Shown: piece by piece, positions 1-4,601 of the stretch
Numbering within the stretch: position 1 is the first letter of the stretch
How the letters are laid out: the number at the start of each line of letters is the position of its first letter
Source of the DNA: Leclercia sp. UBA7405
GTDB taxonomy: Bacteria; Pseudomonadota; Gammaproteobacteria; Enterobacterales; Enterobacteriaceae
Assembly: GCA_002469605.1 (NCBI GenBank)
Contig: DKMV01000043.1
Span: forward strand, 1 to 7,583
DNA: 7,583 bases
Reading direction: 5' to 3'
Made by a program: the position numbers and the translations under genes
The notes under the pieces: generated by a model
The model's database searches: none
The model's input: only the letters and a program-made list of their open reading frames with translations
What the model was told of the DNA's origin: nothing

Positions 1-932
1 CGCAATTCACCCGCTATGATGAGGTGGAGCGCGCAGTGCGGGCCCAGCTTTCCGCCATCGTCCGCAAGGCGGCGCAGGCCACGCTGGTGGTGCAGAAGCT
101 ACATGCGGACCACGCCAGAAAACCGCTGATGTCGGGGCTGATCGCGGGCTGTATAGATACGGCAAGAGACGTGACCCAGGGCGGTGCGCTTGTTAACGCC
201 GGGCCGGGGCTTATCTGGACCGGGCTGGCCGACTGCGTGAACTCGCTGATGGCCATTAAAACGCTGGTTTACGATACCTCCCGCTTCACATTGCAGGAGA
301 TGGTGAAGGCGCTCGACCATAACTTTGTTGGCTACGAGGATATCCTTACCGCCTGCCTGCGGGCGCCGAAGTACGGCAACGATATCCGCGAGGTGGACGA
401 GATAGCCCGCGATCTGGTGCGTTTTCTGGAGCAGGAGCACCGCCGGTACCGGATGCTGTATGCGCCTTTTGCTTTCGGCACGCTCTCTATTTCAAACAAT
501 ACGCCGTTCGGGCTGATTACCGGCGCGCTGCCCTCCGGTCGCCTGGCGGGCAAACCGCTGGCCGACGGCATCAGCCCGGCGCAGCAGACCGATTATCTGG
601 GCCCGACCGCCATTATTAACTCGGTCAGCCGGATCAACGTGGAGGAGATGGAGATCGGCATGGTGCATAACATCAAGCTGATGTACGGCATGCTCGAAAC
701 GCCCGAAGGCCAGAATAGCCTGATCCACCTTCTGCGTACCGCCAGTATTCTGGGCAATGCCCAGCTGCAGTTCAGCTATGTGGACGATGAGACCCTGCGA
801 AAGGCGCAGCTCGACCCCGCCAGCTATCGCAACCTGATGATCCGGGTGGCGGGATATAGCGCCTTCTTCGTGGAATTAAGTAAAGAGGTCCAGGATGAGA
901 TTATCAGCCGAACCACGCAGCGGCACTTCTGA
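1..932 (+). CDS. Glycyl radical enzyme, CutC-like clade (C-terminal part, 5' end off the window)
   Basis: Anaerobic cytoplasmic enzyme that uses a backbone glycyl radical to generate a thiyl radical and cleave a C-N, C-S or C-O bond of a small substrate. The first full codon is at 3, and 309 residues are visible, about the last third of a roughly 830-850-residue family member. The glycyl radical loop RVAGYSAFFVEL is near the end; the radical glycine is codon 852-854, 26 residues from the C-terminus, the same spacing I recall for CutC and IslA. The tail VQDEIISRT and the block GTLSISNNTPFG are typical of the choline lyase/isethionate lyase/dihydroxypropanesulfonate enzyme clade rather than pyruvate formate-lyase itself. 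The catalytic Cys-X-Glu loop and most substrate-contact residues lie off the left edge, so the substrate cannot be assigned and no symbol is given. The stop TGA overlaps the start of the activase gene. The family assignment is firm; the clade is from remembered sequence resemblance. Confidence 0.9.
   Translation, partial: QFTRYDEVERAVRAQLSAIVRKAAQATLVVQKLHADHARKPLMSGLIAGCIDTARDVTQGGALVNAGPGLIWTGLADCVNSLMAIKTLVYDTSRFTLQEMVKALDHNFVGYEDILTACLRAPKYGNDIREVDEIARDLVRFLEQEHRRYRMLYAPFAFGTLSISNNTPFGLITGALPSGRLAGKPLADGISPAQQTDYLGPTAIINSVSRINVEEMEIGMVHNIKLMYGMLETPEGQNSLIHLLRTASILGNAQLQFSYVDDETLRKAQLDPASYRNLMIRVAGYSAFFVELSKEVQDEIISRTTQRHF
882..888 (+). promoter_or_regulatory. Ribosome binding site fixing the activase start inside the upstream gene
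   Basis: AAAGAGG sits six bases before the ATG at 895. It lies within the last codons of the glycyl radical enzyme (Ser-Lys-Glu), so the activase ribosome site is embedded in the upstream coding sequence. This supports the 38-nt overlapping start, for which there is no in-frame alternative before the conserved region. Confidence 0.7.
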
Positions 933-1854
933 TCGGGCCTCCGGCTGGATCGCAAACATTCAGCGCTTTTCGCTGCATGACGGGCCAGGGATCCGCAGCA
1001 CTGTCTTCTTCAAGGGGTGCCAGATGCGCTGCACCTGGTGCGCCAATCCGGAAGGGTTAACCCCGGGCTGGGATATCTTCTTTCATGCCGACCGCTGCCT
1101 GCACTGCGGAAAATGTGCCGATCTCTGCCCGACGGGGCTGCACGCGTGGCCTGACGGGCTTCATCTGCTCGACCGCAAGCGCCCCTGCACGGGCTGCGGG
1201 CTGTGCGAGGCGCACTGCCCCGCCGGCGCGCTTGACCTGGTGGGTGAAAAACTCAGCGCCGACGCGCTCTTTGAGCGGGTAATGGCGGACGAAATCTGGT
1301 TTCGCCAGTCCGGGGGCGGGGTCACGCTCAGCGGCGGCGAAGTCGCCACCCAGCCTGATTTTGCCCGAGCGCTGATCCAGCGGCTCAAAACGGAAGATAT
1401 CCATACGGCGGTTGAGACCGCCGGATACACTCCGTGGCGCGCGCTTGAGCAGGCCACGGCCGGCTGCGATCTCATCATGTACGACTTAAAAAGTGCCGAT
1501 GACGAGCTGCATAAGCGCTATACCGGCGTCAGCAATAAAACCATCGTGCGTAACCTTAAGCGGCTGCTGCAGGGCGGGCAGCCGATCGTTATCCGCATTC
1601 CGGTGATCCCGTATTTTAACGATTCGCCGGAACAGGCAGAGAAATTATTAAGCCTGATTTATACCCTGACCCGTGGCCGCACCGGCTTTAAGCAGATCGA
1701 ATTACTGCCCTACCATCGCTTCGGTACCGGGAAATATAAATTACTGAATATGGAATATGGCTGGAATAAAGCGGATGTGGATCTGGAGCCCTGGTTACAG
1801 AGCGCCCTTCAATATCACCTGCCAATAACGGTATCAGGTACCCTGGCGGGATAA
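895..1854 (+). CDS. Glycyl-radical enzyme activase (radical SAM, with two-cluster ferredoxin insert)
   Basis: A 319-residue radical-SAM activating enzyme that reductively cleaves S-adenosylmethionine to abstract a hydrogen from the partner's glycine. Motifs visible: HDGPGIRSTVFFKGC before the CX3CX2C cluster site (C42, C46, C49, followed by ANPEG), a ferredoxin-like insert with CX2CX2CX3C twice (C68/71/74/78 and C98/101/104/108), and the SAM-binding SGGEV at 146-150. This is the long, insert-bearing activase type paired with CutC-, PflD- and HpdB-like enzymes, not the short PflA type. The ATG at 895 is preferred because AAAGAGG at 882-888 lies six bases upstream and no other in-frame ATG, GTG or TTG occurs before the conserved WIANIQRFSLHDG segment. 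It starts 38 nt inside the upstream gene, suggesting translational coupling. Family confidence is very high; the specific partner clade (CutD, IslB, HpfH or similar) is not resolved. Confidence 0.95.
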   Translation: MRLSAEPRSGTSDRASGWIANIQRFSLHDGPGIRSTVFFKGCQMRCTWCANPEGLTPGWDIFFHADRCLHCGKCADLCPTGLHAWPDGLHLLDRKRPCTGCGLCEAHCPAGALDLVGEKLSADALFERVMADEIWFRQSGGGVTLSGGEVATQPDFARALIQRLKTEDIHTAVETAGYTPWRALEQATAGCDLIMYDLKSADDELHKRYTGVSNKTIVRNLKRLLQGGQPIVIRIPVIPYFNDSPEQAEKLLSLIYTLTRGRTGFKQIELLPYHRFGTGKYKLLNMEYGWNKADVDLEPWLQSALQYHLPITVSGTLAG

Positions 1855-1869
1855 TCAGGAGTCAACATT

Positions 1870-1995
1870 ATGTTACCCAACCCCGATAGCGGTTTTAAAA
1901 AAACCGTTACCGCGCTCGAACGGCGCGTTGTTATCGGCACGCTGTTATTGGTTTTAGTCGTTTACGCACTATTACTGCTGACACAGTTTCGATGA
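1870..1995 (+). CDS. Small single-pass membrane protein (41 aa), unknown function
   Basis: A 41-codon frame opening with ATG at 1870, preceded by AGGAG at 1857-1861 with an eight-base spacing, and only 15 nt after the activase stop, so probably in the same operon. The product starts MLPNPDSGFKKTVTALERR and continues as one uninterrupted hydrophobic helix (about residues 20-38, rich in Leu, Val and Ile), ending TQFR. Basic residues K10, K11, R18 and R19 before the helix predict a cytoplasmic N-terminus. I do not recognise a family. It could be a small regulator or partner of a membrane transporter, or a remnant of a longer membrane protein; the clean ribosome site, stop codon and operon spacing favour a genuine short gene. 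TGA stop at 1993-1995. Confidence 0.6.
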   Translation: MLPNPDSGFKKTVTALERRVVIGTLLLVLVVYALLLLTQFR

Positions 1996-2018
1996 GGCGC
2001 TCTTGCGTTACGTTATCC

Positions 2019-2037
2019 GGCCCCTGCTGGCCTTTTT
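2019..2037 (+). terminator. Possible weak intrinsic terminator after the small membrane protein gene
   Basis: GGCC (2019-2022) can pair with GGCC (2029-2032) around a six-base loop, directly followed by TTTTT (2033-2037). The stem is only four base pairs, so it may act as an attenuator between the operon and the lipoprotein gene, or be chance. Confidence 0.3.
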
Positions 2038-2052
2038 AAAACAGGAACTACG

Positions 2053-2271
2053 ATGAAAAAGTTTATTGCACTTACTGGTCTGGTATTTATGTCTCTGACG
2101 GTTGCCGGCTGTTCCAGCGATTATGTTTTACAGAAGAAAAACGGCGAGATGATTATTACCCATGGTAAGCCCGAAGTGGATGATGACAACGGGTTAATTA
2201 CCTATGAAGACGTTGCAGGAAATGAACATGCCATTAACCGCGATCAGATTGTGCAGATGATTGAGAAGTAA
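2053..2271 (+). CDS. Small lipoprotein of the YgdI/YgdR family (DUF903)
   Basis: A 72-residue envelope lipoprotein. The N-terminus has MKK, a hydrophobic stretch and the lipobox VAGC, with the lipidated cysteine at residue 20; Ser at +2 predicts sorting to the outer membrane. The mature part (Tyr-Val-Leu near 24-26, NGEMI around 31-35, HGKPEVDDDNGLITYED, then INRDQI) follows the small SH3-like pattern of E. coli YgdR and YgdI, which have the same length. The physiological role of the family is not established. AGGA at 2043-2046, six bases before the ATG, supports the start. It lies 57 nt after the small membrane protein gene on the same strand; cotranscription is possible but unproven. It differs enough from YgdR as I recall it that it may be an additional paralogue, so no symbol is given. 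Confidence 0.9.
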   Translation: MKKFIALTGLVFMSLTVAGCSSDYVLQKKNGEMIITHGKPEVDDDNGLITYEDVAGNEHAINRDQIVQMIEK

Positions 2272-2277
2272 TACCCG

Positions 2278-2309
2278 GCGGGCGGGGCCATAATAGTGGC
2301 TCTGCCCGC
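2278..2309. terminator. Strong 12-bp stem-loop between convergent genes
   Basis: Arms 2278-2289 and 2298-2309 pair over 12 positions (ten Watson-Crick, two G-U when read on the + strand) around an eight-base loop, ATAATAGT. It begins seven bases after the lipoprotein stop and ends 11 bases before the stop of the convergent acetyltransferase. Neither strand has a T-run after the stem, so it is not a classical intrinsic terminator. It may instead block 3' exonucleases or work with Rho. Confidence 0.6.
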
Positions 2310-2320
2310 ACAGGCGTTAT

Positions 2321-3022
2321 CTATTGCGAGCGAAACGCCTCCAGGCGCTGAATCTGCCGCCCCTCCTCGTCAAAATTCTCTGGCGCCAGCCACGCCCGTA
2401 GCTCGGCATCCCGTGCGGGCCATTCGCCATCAATAATGGAAAGCATATCGCTGTCGCGAGTGCGCCCCTTGCGCACAATTCGCTGGCGCAGGCGCCCTTC
2501 AAAGACAAAGCCCAACCGCTCTGCGGCACGGCGCGAGGCGATATTCATCGAATCACACTTCCACTCCAGGCGGCGATAGCCGTGCGCAAAGGCGTTATTC
2601 AGCAGCAGCCAGATGGCCTCGGTGCCCAGCGGGCTGTTTTTCATTTTGCGTGACCAGGTGACGTGGCCTATCTCTACCGTACCCATCTGCTGCTCAATCG
2701 CCATATAGCAGACCAGCCCCACCGCCTGACCGGTACGCAGGTCAATCACCGCAAAGGGGACCAGACCGTCGTCCATGATTTTACCCAGCAGCCAGTGGGC
2801 CGTGGCTTCTGGCGTGGCGGGGGCGCTGCTGGCAAGCCATGTCCAGTCGCTGTCGTCTCCCAGGGCATAGGCCTCAAACAGATCGGTGGCATGGCGGTCG
2901 GCGTCCAGCGTCTCAAGACGGCAGAAGCGTCCCTCAAGCGTTGCACGCGGTAAAACTCTGGCACCCTGCCAGTCGGGAAGGGGATCGTTGACGGTCTGAC
3001 CCCAGACGTTAATTTCTGGCAC
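2321..3022 (-). CDS. GNAT family N-acetyltransferase (RimJ/RimL-like, acetyltransf_3 type)
   Basis: A 233-residue cytoplasmic acetyltransferase expected to move an acetyl group from acetyl-CoA to an amine; the acceptor is unknown. The GNAT fold runs from about residue 30 (LEGRFCRLETLDADRH) through a central strand and loop (GTVEIGHVTWS, 114-124) and acetyl-CoA-binding region (KNSPLGTEAIWLLL, 128-141) to the typical C-terminal motif RRLEWKCDSMNIASRRAAERLGF (150-172) and EGRLRQ. The GTG at 3022 is chosen because AGGAG (3029-3033 on the opposite strand) precedes it by six bases and the protein then begins PEINVWGQ, a usual N-terminus of this group. An in-frame extension reaches 3172 but looks non-coding. 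TAG stop at 2321-2323. The family is secure; the substrate is not predicted. Confidence 0.93.
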   Translation of the reverse strand: MPEINVWGQTVNDPLPDWQGARVLPRATLEGRFCRLETLDADRHATDLFEAYALGDDSDWTWLASSAPATPEATAHWLLGKIMDDGLVPFAVIDLRTGQAVGLVCYMAIEQQMGTVEIGHVTWSRKMKNSPLGTEAIWLLLNNAFAHGYRRLEWKCDSMNIASRRAAERLGFVFEGRLRQRIVRKGRTRDSDMLSIIDGEWPARDAELRAWLAPENFDEEGRQIQRLEAFRSQ

Positions 3023-3028
3023 GCTCAG

Positions 3029-3033
3029 CTCCT
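3029..3033 (-). promoter_or_regulatory. Ribosome binding site deciding the GTG start of the acetyltransferase
   Basis: Read on the minus strand this is AGGAG, six bases before the GTG at 3020-3022. The longer in-frame frame upstream runs through hairpins and a candidate promoter, so this site favours the 233-residue product. Confidence 0.7.
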
Positions 3034-3053
3034 CGCTCGAATGTAAACAGTTT

Positions 3054-3081
3054 GTTATATCAGGATACCGCTTCGCCGCAA
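3054..3081 (-). promoter_or_regulatory. Candidate sigma-70 promoter of the acetyltransferase gene
   Basis: On the minus strand, TTGCGG (3076-3081) and TATAAC (3054-3059) are separated by 16 bases, close to the -35/-10 consensus (the -10 matches five of six). Transcription would start near 3047, about 25 nt before the GTG. An inverted repeat, CCGCTT (3068-3073) and AAGCGG (3081-3086), overlaps the -35 and spacer and could be an operator or chance. Predicted by eye only. Confidence 0.45.
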
Positions 3082-3122
3082 AGCGGAACCGCAGGGTGCT
3101 TTTATCGCCAGGTTGCGGCGAT
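3068..3122. repeat. Two short inverted repeats upstream of the acetyltransferase
   Basis: CCGCTT (3068-3073) pairs with AAGCGG (3081-3086) across seven bases. ATCGCC (3104-3109) pairs with GGCGAT (3117-3122), also across seven bases. Both are perfect six-base arms with the same loop length. The first overlaps the candidate minus-strand promoter. They could be protein-binding dyads or small hairpins; no consensus was recognised. Confidence 0.35.
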
Positions 3123-3173
3123 TTCTGGAAGGCTCCTCGCAAAGCTAACAATAAGCAGATGCAATTGCGCATT

Positions 3174-3194
3174 AAGGCTATTTTTTGCCTTTTT
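3174..3194 (+). terminator. Weak hairpin plus T-run in the intergenic gap
   Basis: AAGGC (3174-3178) pairs with GCCTT (3187-3191) across an eight-base T-rich loop and is followed by TTT (3192-3194). With only five pairs it is a marginal terminator. No transcript ending here is evident on the + strand, so it could also be simple AT-rich promoter-region DNA. Confidence 0.2.
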
Positions 3195-3266
3195 AGCGTC
3201 GTAAAGTGCGAACAACCGGGCCCTTGAACTCTGTTTCACCAGACAATTTTTGGTGTGGTAGCGCGT

Positions 3267-3369
3267 CTGCGCCAGGGCCGGTGCGCAGCCATAAGGCTGG
3301 CCGTTTATTGTGTACGGCACTCCTGCTTACGTCCGCGCTACCCTCTGTGAAGCAGGAACGCAGGTGCCG
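3267..3369 (+). ncRNA. Structured leader (possible cis-regulatory RNA) before the orphan gene
   Basis: Three consecutive stem-loops can form. CTGCGC (3267-3272) pairs with GCGCAG (3283-3288). AGCC (3287-3290) pairs with GGCT (3295-3298), as a small alternative to the first. A long one has left arm 3315-3328, whose 14 bases pair fully with AAGCAGGA (3350-3357) and GTGCCG (3364-3369), leaving a six-base bulge at 3358-3363 and a 21-base loop. The long stem ends 20 bases before the ribosome site at 3389-3393. A leader with attenuation or protein binding is plausible; no known RNA family is recognised. Confidence 0.3.
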
Positions 3370-3400
3370 GACAGGAAAGACTCACTACAAGGAATATCAC

Positions 3401-3856
3401 ATGACAACGATTGCCACTCCGTTTCACTCAGATTCAGAAACACGTCTCGTTTATCAGCTTATCGCCGAGCCGCTCTCCCCCGCAGCCGATCGCGTTGAGC
3501 TGGCGAATGCCTGCGCCGCGTACGTCTGCGCGCTGGTTGATACCGAAGATGCTGAACTGGTTGATGCCCTGTGCGGCCGTTTGCTGCAGGGACTGACCCA
3601 GCTTGGCGCGCGATGTGACACCACTCTCTCCCCCCAGGTGGTCACCCGGCTGATTGAAGGGGAGAAGAGCGACTCGTGCGTACCGGCCTGCTGGCAGGAT
3701 CCGCTTACCATGGTGAATTACGCGCTGGAGCTGACCCGGGCGGTTCAGGGCAATACCTGCCCTACTGCCGTGACCAAAGGATTAACGAATTTACTGCATG
3801 ATATGGTCTGGCTGCTGGCCGATTTTATGAAGGAGCGGGCCGTCGCGGCGCACTAA
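3401..3856 (+). CDS. Hypothetical cysteine-rich protein (151 aa)
   Basis: I do not recognise this protein. It is 151 residues, has no signal peptide or membrane segment, and looks mostly helical and mildly acidic in its N-terminal two thirds. It holds seven cysteines (C38, C43, C58, C72, C93, C97, C120), unusual for a small cytoplasmic enterobacterial protein; C93-X3-C97 is the only close pair besides C38-X4-C43. The C-terminal helix (about 124-145, TKGLTNLLHDMVWLLADFMKE) is amphipathic. AAGGA at 3389-3393, seven bases before ATG 3401, fixes the start; a frame open 65 codons further upstream lacks such support and crosses the structured leader. It stands alone on its strand between two minus-strand genes. 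A redox, metal-binding or protein-interaction role is possible but only a guess. Coding status is likely, given the good ribosome site and typical codon use. Confidence 0.7.
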   Translation: MTTIATPFHSDSETRLVYQLIAEPLSPAADRVELANACAAYVCALVDTEDAELVDALCGRLLQGLTQLGARCDTTLSPQVVTRLIEGEKSDSCVPACWQDPLTMVNYALELTRAVQGNTCPTAVTKGLTNLLHDMVWLLADFMKERAVAAH

Positions 3857-3866
3857 GAGAGGAGAG

Positions 3867-3903
3867 ATGCCGAAATTCTGCCTGTGGTGCAGAATTTCAG
3901 CAT
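3867..3903. terminator. Strong stem-loop between convergent genes
   Basis: GAAATTCTGC (3872-3881) pairs perfectly with GCAGAATTTC (3889-3898) around a seven-base loop. After one C-A mismatch the stem continues with ATGC (3867-3870) and GCAT (3900-3903). It starts 11 bases after the stop of the orphan gene and ends 14 bases before the stop of the convergent cold-shock-domain gene. No T-run follows on either strand. It probably ends or stabilises both transcripts. Confidence 0.65.
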
Positions 3904-3917
3904 CATACACGCGCGGG

Positions 3918-4397
3918 TTATTTAGACTTGAGCAGTTTAACCGTGGCCTCAATATCAATCTCATCTTCTGAGAAGATCGAGGTGGTGCCCTGGAAGGTGG
4001 TGATCGCCAGTTTTTTTACCGTGCGCATCTCACCCGGTTTGGCGGCAGATTTGGGTCTGATATTGCTCATCAGGATGCCCACCGACAGCACCGCGTTTTG
4101 TTTATCGATACCGGCATCGGCGGGCTCCTCCTCGCTGTAGACCAGATACGATTTGATCGATGCGAGCTTAAAGCGCTCGCCGGCAATATAGATTGAATTG
4201 CTGGGCGGCACCACTTTCACCGCATAGGCGGAGAGCCCCTTATTATTGGTTGTCGGTTCGAAGGTCACCGCCGCATCTTTCTTAATCAGATCAGGGTTGG
4301 CGACCTTAATCACATGAAAATAGCGATTGTCACCGTTCTCATCTTTGATAAATCCAAAACCTTTATCTTTAAACCACGTTGTGATTGTTCCGTTCAT
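3918..4397 (-). CDS. Cold-shock-domain protein with unknown C-terminal domain (159 aa)
   Basis: The N-terminal 65 residues form a cold-shock (CSD/OB) fold: MNGTITTWFKDKGFGFI carries the RNP1-type motif KGFGFI (12-17), and RYFHVI (25-30) stands in for RNP2. This predicts single-stranded RNA or DNA binding in the cytoplasm. Ordinary Csp proteins stop near 70 residues; this one continues for about 95 more (YIAGERFKLASIKSYLVYSEEE, then a Lys-rich segment and KLAITTFQGTTSIFSEDEIDIE), a probably beta-rich domain I cannot assign. I recall similar full-length proteins in enterobacteria, so the fusion is likely real rather than a frame artefact. The ATG at 4397 is chosen because the cold-shock fold begins there and AGGCGG lies about seven bases upstream; a 22-codon upstream extension looks non-coding. 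TTA/TAA stop end at 3918. Divergent from ybdK. Confidence 0.88.
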   Translation of the reverse strand: MNGTITTWFKDKGFGFIKDENGDNRYFHVIKVANPDLIKKDAAVTFEPTTNNKGLSAYAVKVVPPSNSIYIAGERFKLASIKSYLVYSEEEPADAGIDKQNAVLSVGILMSNIRPKSAAKPGEMRTVKKLAITTFQGTTSIFSEDEIDIEATVKLLKSK

Positions 4398-4601
4398 CGC
4401 CGTACCGCCTGTTGATCGTTCATACGTTAACTCAATTTTTGCAGGGCGCAGTGTAAAGCACAATGAGGATTGAGGCTATGGGGTTTGGGATGTGCCGCAG
4501 CAGGCCGGGCCGTTATTGGGCAAATTAGCCGTCCCCCTCTGTCGGTTAGCCATCTTCCCCGTTGTCTATACTCAATAAATAACAGGACAATGGAGCATCC
4601 T
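4398..4601. other. 204-nt divergent intergenic region between the cold-shock gene and ybdK
   Basis: It must hold the promoters of both divergent genes. A good -10 for ybdK is visible at 4567-4572. For the minus-strand gene I find AT-rich DNA and TTTACA-like sequence but no convincing -35/-10 pair. There is no U-rich cold-shock leader of the cspA type that I can recognise. Confidence 0.6.
4545..4572 (+). promoter_or_regulatory. Candidate ybdK promoter
   Basis: TATACT (4567-4572) matches the sigma-70 -10 at five of six positions, with TG four bases before it. The -35 is poor (GTTAGC at 4545-4550, 16-base spacing). Transcription would begin near 4579, about 23 nt before the ATG. Confidence 0.4.

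Larger units (their letters stand above)
3023..3400. other. 378-nt intergenic gap with structured leader, no gene recognised
   Basis: The left third carries the acetyltransferase promoter candidate and two inverted repeats. The part around 3140-3200 is AT-rich. From 3267 to 3369 come three stem-loops in a row on the + strand, just upstream of the gene at 3401. A frame open from 3206 joins this region to that gene, but no ribosome site or convincing protein character supports it. I see no tRNA, known riboswitch or clear promoter for the + strand gene, although TTGAAC at 3224-3229 could be a -35 without a good -10. Confidence 0.6.

Noticed and set aside
24..932. A complete 302-residue protein starting with GTG at 24
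   Set aside because: The frame stays open to the left edge and the sequence is clearly the C-terminal part of a much longer glycyl radical enzyme; the GTG is internal.
3315..3369. Integron attC-type recombination site
   Set aside because: The bulged stem resembles one in outline, but the RYYYAAC and GTTRRRY core sites are absent and there is no integrase or cassette structure.
3206..3400. N-terminal extension of the orphan protein from a GTG at 3206
   Set aside because: A good ribosome site lies before ATG 3401, and the extension runs through stem-loop sequence without recognisable protein character.
3310..3498. Leader peptide starting GTG at 3310, overlapping the orphan gene
   Set aside because: No ribosome site upstream, and it continues far into the orphan gene in another frame.
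4590..4601. ATG at 4590 as the ybdK start
   Set aside because: It would add Met-Glu-His-Pro before the conserved MPLPDY start, and the better spaced GGAG serves the ATG at 4602.
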